From contig NW_024609884.1 in the NCBI RefSeq assembly GCF_016920785.2, positions 32,656,080-32,720,079 of the forward strand: a DNA stretch of 64,000 nucleotides. Direction: 5' to 3'. The notes below the pieces were generated by a model that ran no database searches, was not told where the DNA came from, and was given only the letters and a program-made list of their open reading frames with translations. This document shows, in pieces, positions 23,401 through 36,104 of this stretch. This DNA comes from Ixodes scapularis (taxonomy: Eukaryota > Arthropoda > Arachnida > Ixodida > Ixodidae). The number at the start of each line of letters is the position of its first letter. Position 1 is the first letter of the stretch. Made by a program: the position numbers and the translations under genes.

Positions 23401-25665
23401 CCGCCGCATTGACTCATGGTTTTCAATCGGTGGCTTCACATGTTGTATGCCACGGAGCTAGAATAACAGCACCAGGCAAAAAGGCCTCGGACATTATGTC
23501 TTCCCGCAAGAAAGAAGCATGGCGAAGAAAGGTCGACAGAGCCGGACGGAGCGGCAGGAAAAATAGCGTTTTACGATTTGTTTCGCGATTTGCTTCATAA
23601 TTTATATCCAATTATTTCAGTGAGCTAAGATATGTAAGTTTACAGGGCACGAGACAACAGAGCGTGCCGAAGTGTTCCGTAAGCTGGAATCTCTCTGACC
23701 ATTTGCTCCGTAGCGGCCTATTCGTTGGTCTATCTCAAATAGGACCTCCGCACTGCTTTGCGGAGGCCGTTTTTAATACACTTCTTACTCGGTGTATTTT
23801 GGTGGTTATAACTGTTATTGCGACGACACCTTTCAAGCACAACTGTGCTTCAAAAGATCAGGACAATCACTAAAAAAGAGCAGCGATTCCCGATATGCAC
23901 CACTTTATATAAAACAACTTTGTTTTCGTAAGCAGCCTTTATTTTTTTTTTTTTTATACCGACGCGAAAAGATTACATAATGCAATTTAGAAGTGCAACA
24001 CGTACTTACCGCCAAAAATGTAACAAACGAACCTCATCCATTTTGTGGTGGTCTATTAGGCTGGTGTTATTGATCCATTCTGCACTATAGCACCAGTCGA
24101 GACCGCAGAAAAAAAGCTATCCCCGTCGGGCGACTGTTAGCGTTCGGATCTTGCGCAAACAAAATAAAACTGAATAGAAACTGTGCACGAAAAACCACAT
24201 CCACCCGAAGCTTTCAGGTATCTGGCATGGTTGCTTCTTTTTGATAGATGCCAAATATTACGGCGCGTCAGGCATGACCTTTCTGTAGATCAGTTCTTTG
24301 TGTGCAGGCTTCTCCCGCTGTTCATCTGTACTCTGTCGCACAGGCTGTCAACCAGAATAAAACAACTTTTAGAAAACTATCGCTGACCGAGAAAGTCTAT
24401 TTAGCTCCTCTTACTTGATGGCTGATTAAACGTTATGCACAAGACTGAGCACCATCAAGCTCAGTTTTTCAACACATTTGATGCTGTTCCGTGGTGCTAC
24501 ACCGAGCCGATGGTCCCTCGAATGTTCTTGTTCTTTGCTATTGCACTAGATGTTCACTTGTTTGCAAGGTAATTGAGACGTCCGAGGAGTCGGAATGCTC
24601 GAGTAGTGGCGCCGTTGTTTTTTTGTTTTGTTTTTTCCGCGGCCGCAGTGGGATTACCCCGTGAACGGCAGCGGGCTCACGCGTTCACGAAGACGAAGAA
24701 GCAGACGACGACGAAGCAGACGACAAAGCGATTCTAAAGCGATAAGACGACTGAAACTGCGTTTCTGCACTTGCTGAGGAAAGTAAGGCATCACAAACAA
24801 CACAATCTTATGAAGTAAAAACATGCAAGACAATCAAGGTGATACCGGGGCGTGCCAAATGATAATCTATGATGATGTACGTACGCGTAGCCGTGTAGCC
24901 GGGGAGGGATGACTACAAGTAGCATGGCGGCGGCACCACTTCCGGAATGCGCGCGCCTGCGCAGTTCGCTTGGTGACATCGGTCTATTCAGAAAGAGATA
25001 AGCTCTATTTGTTCGAAGGTCAAGCATAATTTTACGCCAACCACACAATTTTCACCGTAAAATGGAGGCGTCCCGCGGATCCTAACGCAGTCACGGCGTT
25101 TGATCAGCACGCCCTGCGCAATGTTTTATACAAGGGAATGTGCAAAAGCTGTGCCGCTCATGGCCCACTTCGAACATGCAGAATGACTTGTGTATGCTGC
25201 CCTTACCCAAAGCCACCCACCGCGATCAGCGCTGCGATGACGAGGGAAACGAGGCCTTGGGAGGCGCTACTTCTCTGTGCTCGTTCATACGGTGGGAACA
25301 GCTGCATCGCTCAAAAGGGAGAATGCAGCCCAAGATCTGCAGCGCTAATAAGGCTTCCTTGCATGTTTGAAAGCGGGCGTAATACTGCAATCCTAGCATT
25401 CTTCCTTCTGAAGTTCATTTCGCCGGAAAGCTGTATACTCACCCGAGCGGCAATGGTCGCGACGCGCATATTTTCGTGCTTCTTGCTCTTCACTTTACGA
25501 GTGCTGTACTCGGACAGTAATTAGCAGTAATTAACGGATTTATCTCATTATGGAAGCATGGTTTGCACCGCTAGTCTTCGGCTTCTGTTCTGAGCCTGCC
25601 GTTTCGTCCGAGCAAAAGAAAAGAAAAAAAAAAAGGAAAATCATCACTGAACTTGGAGTCATATT
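23401..25665. other. No supported gene
   Basis: Mixed composition with short frames. 24690-24735 contains AAGCAGACGACGACGAAGCAGACGAC-like words related to the foldback arms upstream. No exon or RNA gene is supported. Confidence 0.4.
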
Positions 25666-25765
25666 TAACGTAACAGCGCACAAAGGACAAGCACAAACGA
25701 AAGTAACACACATGAAACACAGGCGTTCCTTTCCTTTGTCCTTTTCCTTTGTGCGCTGTTATGTT
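25666..25765. repeat. Short palindromic MITE-like repeat
   Basis: AACGTAACAGCGCACAAAGGACAAG on the left is mirrored by TCCTTTGTGCGCTGTTATGTT on the right, with a short loop between. The whole structure is about 100 bp. The flanks show no certain target duplication. Non-coding. Confidence 0.7.
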
Positions 25766-26247
25766 CAACATGCCATCATACCATCTAGCCCAGCTCACCG
25801 CCATTGGATGTCAAGACCAACGAACTTGAACCAGAAAAATTAACTTACCTAATAACCAAATTGCGAAGCGCGCGTTTTCGAAGTTTCAAAGTTTCCGAAC
25901 GGATTTATTACTCAATCGTAAGCGGGAACCAGGCAGAATTTCTAGAGCCCGAACCGAGCGTCCTTTATTGTGTCTAGTTTGTCCGTGTTCCGATGCTTGT
26001 CGACTCGCCTGTTTCACCCTAGAGCGTTCAGAACCTCTCTGATTTTCTCGCCACATCGCGCCACGTAGAGGTGGCAGTGCGCTTACAAGATTCAGTAGGG
26101 AAACCTTTACCAAGAAAGATTAATTTGCCTCATGGCAGCCTGAATAAAGCAAGTATACAGCAGCTCGCAGGGAGGGAGTCAAATTTTTCGCGGTGGTGGA
26201 ATCAGCGGTGCAAAACTTAATAATGCACGCGTGCTTTTTTTCTTTTC

Positions 26248-26279
<32 letters not shown>

Positions 26280-26918
26280 GCGCATTTGCGGTTCGTCTAG
26301 CGATATCTTTGTTGCTGTCCATCGTTTTGCAGTGTGCTTTCCCTTTGAGGTGAATCGCTTAAAATATAGTGTTTAGGCTTAAGTATTCAGTTATTCAAAA
26401 CTCGTTTCGAGCAAAATGGTTTTTCGGTTGAACCACTTAACGTGTTAATGCTGTCAGATGTTTCCGATGTTTGAACTGTTTTCGTTTCGATTTTTAAGCT
26501 GGAACTACTGACTCATACACGATGCTGCTGACTAAGCAATGTGGTCTTTAAACGAGATATATGTTGTTTCTTTTCTATAGTCTTTGGCGTGGCAGGAGTA
26601 TGCAGAGGTCGAAAAGCAAATGTGTTATGGTCATTTTTTCGCTTTTAGGCCAGTCCCTCGGATGGCAAATCCTGCGCTTAACGTGGTGGCGCAACGTGAC
26701 CGCGTCAAATGTATGTGGAACTGTCAAAACGGCATGAGATCACTGAAGTGGACTGCGCCGCTGCGTAGTTCCCATTGCGAAGATGGCGAACAAGAGGGCC
26801 GATTTCCGCTTTTACATGACTTTGACGTCGAATGTTTCCATCGCTTTCTCGGCTGTCCGCGGAACATGCTCAGAAGGCGCGCACGGCGAAGCGCTCACAC
26901 CTGGCCTCTTTACCGCAG
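25766..26918. other. Sequence upstream of the KLF exon, G26 run
   Basis: Presumed intron sequence just 5' of the KLF exon. A run of 26 G at 26255-26280 follows a pyrimidine tract. The last 40 bases before the exon are CTGGCCTCTTTACCGCAG-like, a plausible 3' splice site. Frames starting further upstream (26584, 26783, 26832) run into the exon but are not needed to explain it. Confidence 0.6.
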
Positions 26919-27573
26919 ACCATCTGGGAGATGGACCGGTACCTGAAGGACGAGCCCAGGGGCGCCTCGAAGCGGTGTGCCTCCCGAGAGCTGTCGTCGG
27001 CCGAAGAGGTACGCCTCTGGGACGAGTGCAGCAGCCCCGCAGACCCCAAGCTGCTGCTGGCGGACTCCGGCATCGGCAGCAGCGACGTAGGCGACTCGAG
27101 TGAGGCCGAGGTCGATCGGCTCTCGGACGACCTCGACTTCGGCGCGGGTGCCATGGACAACGCCAGTGAGAGCTCAGCCTCGAGTGCGCTGTCTTGGGAA
27201 AGTGACGGCTCTCCGCGGGCCAGCAAGTCCGCGCGCAGTCGCAAGGCGCTGCTGCCCACCGACCCGTTCACCATGAAGCTGGTGCAGCGGGCCACGGCGT
27301 CAGCGGGCGCCCTGACGCCGCCCTCGTCACCCGAGGCCTCGTTGATGCGGCCCAAGGCCCGGCCGTCGGCCAGGGCCGAGGCCGTGGCCGGCCCGACCTC
27401 CCTGCTGCTCGCCGCCGGTGCCTCGGTCAAACAGAGCCACTACCACGTGGCCCGGGGCAGGAGGTTCGACGTGGACTCGAGCAAGCGACGCATTCACCGC
27501 TGCCAGTTCAACGGCTGCAAGAAGGTCTACACCAAGTCTTCGCACCTCAAAGCGCACCAGCGGACGCACACAG
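26919..27573 (+). CDS. luna/KLF6-7: KLF6/7-type transcription factor, internal exon
   Basis: This exon encodes the first 218 and one third residues seen of a nuclear zinc-finger transcription factor that binds GC/CACCC boxes. The first codon follows a pyrimidine-rich tract and CAG (26916-26918). TIWEMDRYLKDEPR at the exon start corresponds to the conserved segment just after the first intron of KLF6/KLF7. Next come an acidic, serine-rich region (DSGIGSSDVGDSSEAEVDRL), the family hallmark TPPSSPE at residues 133-139, an alanine-rich linker, and finger 1 (C195, C200, H213, H217). The donor is G|GTAAGC at 27574, phase 1, inside the HTG linker, the usual KLF position. The initiator Met and about 35 residues lie on an upstream exon I could not find. 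An in-frame upstream extension to 26832 exists but would bypass the splice site and is rejected. Confidence 0.93.
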
Positions 27574-28545
27574 GTAAGCTCGCCCTTATTGCGTCACGCC
27601 ACGTCAGTGTCTTACGTCACTGCACTTCCTTTGATTGAACAGCGCTAACACTTTACTGGATTAATTTCACTTTGCCTTAAATCAGAAAATTAACTCCCAG
27701 TGTTGTCTCTGGGCGTCATAAGCGCATGAAACAGGACGACTGAAGTATATGGTAGTAGAACACAACATCCTGTCGGCCTCCCTGTGGTAGCTGACGTTTG
27801 GCTGCCACTCTGAGGCTTCCAAAATGGTTCTTTTCAAACTCGTCCTGCCAGCTTTTCGTTTCCCTAGTCTTTTGTATGGGCGACTGCAATAGAGCCATGA
27901 ACCCGGCCCCACTGTGTTTCGACAACGGAGGCTGATTGATGCAGGCATCAAATGCCACCTAGGAAGTCCAGCATCCCACGTTTTCTTTTGGTCTTCAACC
28001 AGTGTCTGTTATTAGACGAGTTTGTATGACTGCACAAAAAAGATTCATAGCCACTGCCGATATCTGAATTTGTCACTTATTAACTGGAAAGGTCCGAGTC
28101 ACTACAAACACGACGCAAATTAGATCTTCATATCTCCGGGCAGTTAAAAAGGCCGACCCTGAAAATAACGTGCCGGGCAGGCGGAGTGAGCGAGGACACC
28201 AAACAGTGGCAAACGGGTCAAAAAGTGACTTACCATGAAGGATTTCCCATTGGTTAGGACGCTCCCGCATATTCCTCCGTTAACGCCGGAATTTCTATGT
28301 TTCATAATTATTTATTTTGTCGCATAGGTATATCACGTGCTAATCCGGTATGTCAATGCACTCTACGAACAGAGCATTGCGTTTTATAGAAATGTCCTCC
28401 GTCTCTCGGTGACGTGGCGGCTCTTCCGAAGCCTCTACACGTCTTGTTTTTCTTGGGTATGATTTTTTTTTATTAATCTATTTATTTTCTTTACTGGTTA
28501 CTAGACGCCGCGCTCGTGCCTTCTTAGCTCCAAATCGGACATTAT

Positions 28546-28732
28546 GGGCCTTTTAGCAAACCGTTACCGTGTTCCGCGTACCGCACTACCGGAGCCATTT
28601 GACGCATGCTTTTAAGCGCGCGCCCGAGTGATACCGTGACCGTGGGGCGCGCGCTTTAAATCATGCTTCAAAGGCTCCGACAGTGCGGTAGCAGCGGTAC
28701 GCGTCACACGGTAACGGTTTGCTAAATGTCCC
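28546..28732. repeat. Intronic palindromic MITE 1
   Basis: The left arm GGGCCTTTTAGCAAACCGTTACCGTG and the right arm CACGGTAACGGTTTGCTAAATGTCCC are inverted copies. The pairing continues through the CGGTACGC/GCGTACCG and GCGCGCGC regions towards the centre. The bases TAT flank both sides, compatible with a 3-bp duplication. Non-coding. It would fold into a long hairpin in the KLF pre-mRNA. Confidence 0.75.
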
Positions 28733-29314
28733 TATTATTATGGGGCGTTAGAATTGCGCAATAAGTGGCCCGTATACTTCATGGAGGAGAGATCGTACAA
28801 CTGGATGTCGAATTCTGTCTCTTTCCTGGGAAGGTGGAAACTTGCACATTGCAAAGGACGCTGGCGACGGACCTAAAATAACATATGCTGACAGGTGACA
28901 GCACTCGCCTAGTCGGCCAGTGGCTCGATGCTCTGCGTAGGTCAATGGGACAGGTGGTAAAAATTATAAGGCGAAAATGTTTTTTTCATTTTCATTTTGA
29001 CTCTCAGGATCGCTTCAAATGGCACGAGCGTATAGCTTGGTGGCTCGTTTGTTATCGTGAGACATTTCATTTCATTTGTCGCCCCTGAGATCTGCAGAGG
29101 AAGTTCGAATTGTGAGTAGCGTACCTTGTCTTTGTATCTCACGAGTGCTGTCTCGGTTCGCGTGAGATCTTGACGGACCGTCGCTCACATTGTCATTGGT
29201 GACTATCACGAAGGGTGGACCACGCTAGAGGGCTTTCCAAGATTCAAAAGTCCCAAACGTTATTCTAAATGGTTCCTTTTTCGGGCCGTCACTGTAAGCT
29301 TGCGTGTACTACAC

Positions 29315-29581
29315 GAGTAGAAACTGAGGGGGAGGAGGAGGCGAGAGGGGCGTCAGAACACCGAGCTCTGGTTGGAATGATTAGTGGGTAAACGCAAAGC
29401 CCTTGTCTCTACTCGCTGTTCGAACGCAAACGCCAGACGGCGTCGTTCGGCGTTCGAACGCGCTTGAAGATTGAGTAGAAACAAGGGCAGCTGGGCTTTA
29501 GGTCTACCGACTAATCCTTCCAACCGGAGCTCGGTGTTCTGACGCCCCTCTCGCCTCCTCCTCCCCCCCAGTTTCTACCCG
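29315..29581. repeat. Intronic palindromic MITE 2
   Basis: GAGTAGAAACTGAGGGGGAGG and the following GCGAGAGGGGCGTCAGAACACCGAGCTC pair with GAGCTCGGTGTTCTGACGCCCCTCTCGC and CCCCCAGTTTCTACCC on the right. Towards the centre, GCCCTTGTCTCTACTC pairs with GAGTAGAAACAAGGGC, and GTTCGAACGC is present on both sides. The palindrome is nearly complete, with little loop. Non-coding. Confidence 0.8.
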
Positions 29582-31902
29582 TATAGAAGCTCGTATACTC
29601 CGCAAGTTTGACTTTCTGGACGCTGCCTTGACTTCGAGAAGTAAAGACTAGCTCCAAATGATGAATTAACGACTGGCAGATGGTGGAATTTTGGAGAGAA
29701 CAAAAAAAAATAATAATTTAAACAAATCGGCAGTAAGTGAGAAAACGATGGCCATAATTACGCGAACGACGAAAACTGCGGCAGGCAGCGTGAAAAACAA
29801 TCGATCGTCTGGTGCCTTAAATAAGAGTTCCGGGCCGGAATTTCGGGGCAGAAAGAAATTAAGGACCGAGGCATTATTGAAAAGAAAAGAGGTGCGAGCG
29901 ACGGGGAGGCCAAGGAGGGAGGGAGGAGCAGACGCTTTGAGGACGGAGGAGGCGGTGGCACCGGAGGGAAGTTAAATTGTCTTGGAGAATTTTGGAGCAC
30001 GTTCTAAGCAATTAAGGGGCGACGGCTATTCGCCGCGTGCGGCTCCAGTGGACACGAACGCACAGTCCGCCCGAATTTGCTTCTTGCTCGCCCAACTTTT
30101 GGAGTTCGCGAGGGTCGCCGGAGGACGACGCTAATTTTCTGCCGTCTTAGGTCTGCGCCGCTCCAATTACAAACAAGTGCCAGTCTACCGGGCCACGGGC
30201 GAGGCTTTTGTTCGAGGCGGCGTGTTTGGAGATGGCCCGCCATTTTTAATTAGAGTACTTCCTCCGTTTCGTTTCGTCTTCGCTCCCTGCGTAGCTTATA
30301 TATATATATCTTTATGTCACACTTCTGTTTCGCCTTACCAACGCGTTTCGCCTCAAGTTTTCAACATGGACCGCGAAACTGAACGAAATCTGTGGGCCGT
30401 TTCCTCGTACATTGAAAGAGGAGGAGGGAGTGAAAGGGGGGGGGGGGAAAGTGGATCTGACAGTAGGCTCTTGCGGTTATTTGTAGGGCTTACTCGCGCT
30501 TCATTATTGCCGGATGATTCTATACGTTCTGTTCTTGGGCCTTCGTCGAGGCGTTGGTTCCTCGGTATTTGCCGCGAGCAAACGAAGCGCACGAGCATTG
30601 ACTGACTCCTAGATCGACGAAGCGGTGCGCGTTAAAAGCGACTGCACTCGTTAAAGCTAGAACAAATTTGCAACGGGTGTGCCATCTATATCTGTGTTTT
30701 CGCGCGGAGCACGAAACTGGCGTAATAAATTTATGCCGCCGGGATGATGCGAGTTTGTTTTCTTTTTTTTTTATTATTTTATTCTTCGCTCCTTCGCTCG
30801 TGGAGGCGAGCGAGCGTAGTATGGCGTTATTTAAGCTCGGGGCCTGTGTCGCCGGCTCTTCGTTAAAAATGGATGCCTGGGTCCCCGTATGCACACAGCA
30901 CGCCGGAAATTGGGCTCCGGCACGGGCGTTGAACCCTGAGTTAGAAGCCAGGTTGGCTGCCATGAATGCCATTTAGGGACAGTCAACGAAAAACAAGCCG
31001 GGATAGAGCTCTCGCCACTTGCCGTTTAACGGCACCTGTGCCGGTATAGTTGAGAACTGCGGCAGGATTGAGGATCTCATAATCGAGTTGAGTTTATGTA
31101 TTCTCGACCTACTCATCGGAGTAAGCAACCCAAATATCGACTGGAGCTTTGCCAGGTATTAGGGCGTCATGTGGGCGTTTACGCATGCCATTTAGTGTCG
31201 CTCTGTCTGTGCACAGCGGATGTTTTCACAACGATCTCACGAAGAAAACGCAGTTAGCTTTGGAGTGAAAAGGTTAATCAAACGTGCAATTTTGGCGTAG
31301 TCTTGCTCAGATCTCACCAACATCACTCCTTTGTGGCGAATTTTCACCAAAGCAGTGCCCGCCGTGACACCAGAAAAGGCGGCAGCATGGACCTTTTCAG
31401 TGAATAAGGTGCCAAACACTTGTTAGGACGAGTATGGCTTTCGTTACAGTAACCAAACTCGTTAATAACCCAGACTGTTCTACGCATGTCGCCCCTCTCC
31501 GCCATAAAAAAGAAAAAAGAAAAAAAGAACTAAAATAAATACGAGCAACACTTCCAAAGAACCCAAGTGAACATGTGTAACGATGCGTGGACAAATGCAA
31601 TTTTTGCTTCTCCACTTTAAGAAAAGAAAGAGCTAGGATGACCCTTGCGTCTCGTATATGATCCTCATGTCCTGTTGAAAACTGCGTTGCCTAGGGGTAG
31701 ATTAAATTTCGCAATTCACTTGGCACGTGTCTTCAAAGTACTGCTGCAGCTGGCGCAGACTCCTCCCTCTTCTCATTGTCTTTTCCAACTGTTCATGCTT
31801 TAACGGAAGTTACTGAATGCGAAAGAGATGAGCGCAACCCAATGACCCCCCTTAACTTCTTTTTTTTTTTTTTGCGCTCGTTTGTTTTACAATACATTAG
31901 AA

Positions 31903-32027
31903 AGTTTTAGTAGATCGTTTCATGACCTTCGATAACGATACCCGATAACGATACGACGCATGCGCAAAGCCGTGTACGGTGTATCGAGTATGCATCACCG
32001 GAGTAATCGGAACGATCTACTAGAACT
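31903..32027. repeat. Small TIR element near the KLF acceptor
   Basis: AGTTTTAGTAGATCGTT and AACGATCTACTAGAACT are near-perfect 17-bp inverted termini enclosing about 90 bp that contain CGATAACGATAC repeats. No target duplication is clear. It lies 227 bp upstream of the 3' splice site. Confidence 0.65.
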
Positions 32028-32254
32028 CCCTATGGGAGTGAGGTCCCCACGGGGAAGTTCGAGGAAAACGTAAGAGCGAAACGGTTTCGCTGACTGCTTG
32101 CAGTGCTTTAAAGCCCTCGTAATCAGCGGGCAGTTTAGCACGCCATGTTGGAACGAAAGGGCCTGTGAGTGCCGGCTGAGCCTTGCGTGGGTCTCTGCGC
32201 AGAATGGGCCGCGCGACGGATCGCTGAATGCCCTTCCCCCTTGTTGCGTTGCAG

Positions 32255-32430
32255 GCGAGAAACCGTACAAGTGCTCCTGGGAGGGCTGCGAGTGGCGCTT
32301 CGCCCGCTCGGACGAGCTGACGCGACACTACCGGAAGCACACGGGCTCCAAGCCCTTCAAGTGCAACCATTGCGACCGCTGCTTCTCGCGCTCCGATCAT
32401 CTGGCCCTGCACATGAAGCGTCACCAGTGA
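32255..32430 (+). CDS. luna/KLF6-7: KLF6/7-type transcription factor, terminal exon
   Basis: Terminal coding exon. It completes the split glycine of the first finger linker, then encodes GEKPYKCSWEGCEWRFARS-type finger 2 (C225, C230, H243, H247) and finger 3 (C255, C258, H271, H275), and ends after one more residue (Q276) at TGA 32428-32430. Numbering is from the first residue of the preceding exon. Finger residues RSDELTR and RSDHLAL are those that read GC-box DNA in KLF/Sp proteins. All zinc ligands are intact and no frame disruption is seen, so the gene is likely functional. With a first exon of about 35 residues the protein would be around 310 residues, in line with KLF7 (about 300). Confidence 0.95.
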
Positions 32431-34157
32431 GGCCCCGATTCCTCTCCTCCACTCGCATCAGCAGCAGCAATGACGGCGGCAGCAGGAGGAGCAAGCGCGG
32501 CTCTCCGCTCCAGATTTCGGGATGTGTGAGGAGCTTTTGTGTGCTGCCGGGCCCCGATGCGTTCCGAGCTTTGGGGTACGTCGGAGTACTCGCCTGGGCC
32601 CTTCCATCCACCTCGATTTCGGCGCTACACGACTCATCCACCCTCTTCCGAGCCCTGTTCATCGTTCCCTCCCATCCTTCTCTTTCCTATTCCGGGAGTC
32701 TAAAGCCCTTCTACCGTTCACTCGTGTCCACGCCGAGTACACTTCACGGTTTTTCTTCTCGCATCTCTTTTTTTTTTTTTTCACTTCAGCGCTTTGATTG
32801 ATATATGAAGCTACCAGAAATCGGTCTCGAATGCGTGTTATTCTAAGAAAAATATTTTTATTTTTTTAACTTTTAGATGTTTTTAAAAACACTTTACCTT
32901 TTTTTTTGCTGTCAAGCGTGGGAGTTGTTTACTTCAGTTTGGTGGAGTGGCGTCTTATGTATCGGTGAGGACATCGGCTCGACATCGAGCCTAACTGTCC
33001 CTAAACTCGTTTTGAACACGCTTCTAGGAAGTGGAATGCTCCGTGTCCTAGCGTACGGTCTGATAAAAACAAAAACAAAACAAAAAATAATACGCAGCTT
33101 CGCTCTTTAAGTAATTTGGTTTCAGTTCTCCACCGCGCTCGGCCCGAAGCTACCTAATCACAAATACTTCAGCTTCGGTTTTTTTTTTTTTTTTAATTTG
33201 TCTCAAAATCCTGGTAGTTTATTACGTCGCCATAAAAAACAACAAGAAAAATAATTAAACCAAATACTGGATTTATCTTCTGTTGCCTTCTTCGCCAGGC
33301 TCTAAATATAAAAACGAAAACAAAAACAAAAAAATCTAATATAAATTTTCTATTCAAACCCCCACGCAAATTTTCCTTTTCCATGAACCTACGGACATAA
33401 AAGGACACGACTATTTGGACACGGCCATTGTAGTGATTCCCATTAACATCGTGCACTGGTGCACCCCCCCATACCCTCTTCCCACCTCGCCTTCCTCTGG
33501 CCCACGACAAGAGAGCGGAACGCACAAGAGCTGTAGTCCGCGTCGACGTGTGAGTGCCGCTGTGGCATCATTGCACGAACCAGGACCGCACCAGCGAATG
33601 TTGGCAAGAAGAAAAAAAAAAAAAAATAGAAAGTGTGTTGAGGAGGGTTGTTTTTGTGTGTGTTTTTTTTTCTTCGCCGAAACAAAGGAAGATGTGTGGA
33701 CAAGTGCAGCTTCGCGATTCTTCATGGACAGACTGCCTCAACCCGTCTTCTCGCCTGTGAATGTGCGCGCGTGCGTGCCTCTTCGCAACGTACGGTTATC
33801 AGCTTTTTCTATGTCTTTTTTTTTTTTCCTCTGTCGCTTCGGAGGACATTATAAAATTAAGAAAGAAACGTGACTAACGTGTAACAGACAAGAAAACAAC
33901 CAAACACCAAAAGCCACCGATGAACGAAATGACGAGGAGATGGGTGAGACAGGGGAAACTGCTTCCACGAGAAACAAGCGAAGACAGCGGGGTGACGCGT
34001 TGAACTTTTCCGAGTTTTTTTAAAAGGACGCCAACACTGCCTGCCTTGATGTGATCGTTTTTCTTTTTCACCGTTCACGCCAGGCGAGCTGCCGTATATG
34101 CGGTGTACAGTGGCAGCGAGCGCTGCAGAACGGTCGTGAGAGTGGATCATATGAAGC

Positions 34158-34165
34158 TGTACATA
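34158..34165 (+). promoter_or_regulatory. Pumilio-type element in the KLF 3'UTR
   Basis: TGTACATA matches the UGUANAUA core bound by PUF-family repressors. It lies within the inferred 3'UTR. A single 8-mer can occur by chance, so function is only suggested. Confidence 0.35.
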
Positions 34166-36098
34166 TTCGCACCTTTTTTTTTTTTTTTCCCCTTTTGTGT
34201 CTCGTTTTGTTCTTACAAATTGACAGTGCGTTTTCCTGCGGTCTTTTCCGAAAGCCCTGACTGAGAAAAAGTGTCGCGTCGTTTGTGGCATCGGAATGTC
34301 GTGTGTTAAAAACAAAAACAAACAAAAAAAAAAAAACGGAACTGGTGTTCCGATGCCGAGTATATTTTGATATGTGTGTGTGCGTGTGTATGGTGTGCGC
34401 ATTTCTCGCCTCCTTCCCACGTTGTTTTTTCTTTTTTTTTCGTACGAGTAATGTGTTTTTTGTGTTTTTTTTTTTAAATGCATTCGTTTTTGTTTTGTGT
34501 TTATGCATACGTGCGTGCAAGACAGAGCTGGCATTCTGTAGATATCCTTTGTTGTGCCTTTGTTTCTTACGCTGAGGAGTCGGCACTGGGCCACTATTAG
34601 AAAATGCAACAAAAATCAGCAAAATAAAGGGGGCGGTGGGGGATGTCCCAGCTTTGAAGAAGCTGCCCCAAATTTACACGGTGGAAACTAAGAACACGTT
34701 TAAATCGATCCTAAGTGAAACCGCGGAAGATTTTCCCCTCGTGCGATTTGGAAAGGAGAATACACTTCGCATAATAACATTAAATATCAGAATTAAAAAC
34801 GAAAATCTAGAAAAAGGAGGCATTTCACGAGATTGCACTTACGCGCGATTAACGGATCGATTTGTAACACTAAGGGGACGTTGCTTCTTCGATATGATTG
34901 GATGAGCGCGTAGTTCCTTGCCATAGACTCCGAAAGCAGTGCGAAGATGAGACAAAAAAAAAAAAAAGATGAAACGACGGAATGGCCTCACCGAGAAAAA
35001 AACCAAATGGCATTAATGGAGACATTTTTTCGTGCTAGTCTTTCGAATCATTGAAAGAGAGGAAGAGAGAGAGAGAGGAAAAAAGATGGAAGAAAAACGC
35101 ATCATTCATTGTGAGAAATCGATACGACAGATTATTAATCGCAGTGCACCGCGCATAATCATTTTGCTCTAGTCCTGCCACGAAATAAGCTTCTGTTTTA
35201 TGTATAGAGATATAGAAGAATATATATAGATATATATATGTGTAAATTCGCTTTTTTTTTCAGCATTGGAAAGGAACGGTAAAAAATGATATGAACACGA
35301 TGCTTTCATCTAAATCCTACTTAATTAAACCGACTCCCCGCCGTTTTTTCAGAACAGGTCGCCTCAACCGGCATCAGTCGTAACCACTAATGAAAGAATA
35401 AAAATAAAAACGTAAAACAAAACAAAAATACCGCGAGTAAGGACTAAAGATTGAGGCTGAAACCTCGGCAGATATCCACCCTGTCGAGAAAAAAAACAAA
35501 CAAACAAAACAAACAAAAAAAAAACTTCAGAAGTGCCATGTTTTGAGAGTCGTCTGTTGAACACAAAGAGCGCGGAGTATTGTTTGCTACGTATACTATT
35601 GCAACTTTTGTTCTTACGTTTTACAACACAATTCCAACTATCATTCTGCTTTTTACCATTTGAGAGTGTCTTTGTTCTACTCGAGTACATGTTTCGCGTA
35701 TTGTCACGAAGAGCCGTTGTTTGTTGATCGCATGTCATTGATTCATTGCCATTTCTTCGCGTTGTTGCTTTTGAACCGCTTCCAATTCACCCACTGGACT
35801 TTTGCGCGACACTTCTCCTCGGAAGGAGGGCTGGCGCGCTTTAAGCCGACACAAAAAAAAAAAAAGGGGGGGACAAAAAATGCTGAAGAAAAACGGACGC
35901 TCGTATGCACCATGTTTGAGCTGCAAGACTTCAAATAAATGACGCAACATCTGGGATGTGGTAACATCTTCGCGGACCAAAACATTTTGATGATGAAAAG
36001 AAAAGAGAACCTTGCAGACGGTCTTAGGACGCTTAGAGCATTTATTTAATCCAAACAAAACCGAGACTGGACGCCTAGATTGCTTTTTATAAAAGAGA

Positions 36099-36104
36099 AA
36101 TAAA
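36099..36104 (+). terminator. PolyA signal, proximal of two
   Basis: AATAAA lies within GAGAAATAAACCCAAGACATCGCAC and is followed by the GT-rich stretch GTTTGTGTTCCTGTTG, the layout of a strong cleavage and polyadenylation site. It is probably a KLF transcript end. Confidence 0.65.

Larger units (their letters stand above)
27574..32254 (+). other. KLF intron between fingers 1 and 2
   Basis: 4,681-bp phase-1 intron with donor GTAAGC and acceptor CCCCCTTGTTGCGTTGCAG. It holds three palindromic elements (28546-28732, 29315-29581, 31903-32027), the last only about 230 bp from the acceptor. No other gene is supported. A homopurine-rich conserved-looking stretch at 29690-29990 gives frames on both strands without a domain. 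Confidence 0.9.

Noticed and set aside
26832..26918. In-frame upstream Met extension of the KLF exon
   Set aside because: A good 3' splice site (CTCTTTACCGCAG) lies exactly where KLF homology begins, so the upstream residues are intronic.
31237..31419. 60-codon - strand frame in the KLF intron with a protein-like composition
   Set aside because: No splice boundaries and no domain recognised; may be a fragment of a dispersed repeat. A database search would decide.
33180..34620. Several 70-250 codon frames rich in K, F and C
   Set aside because: Products of poly-A/poly-T and microsatellite tracts in the inferred 3'UTR, mutually overlapping on both strands.
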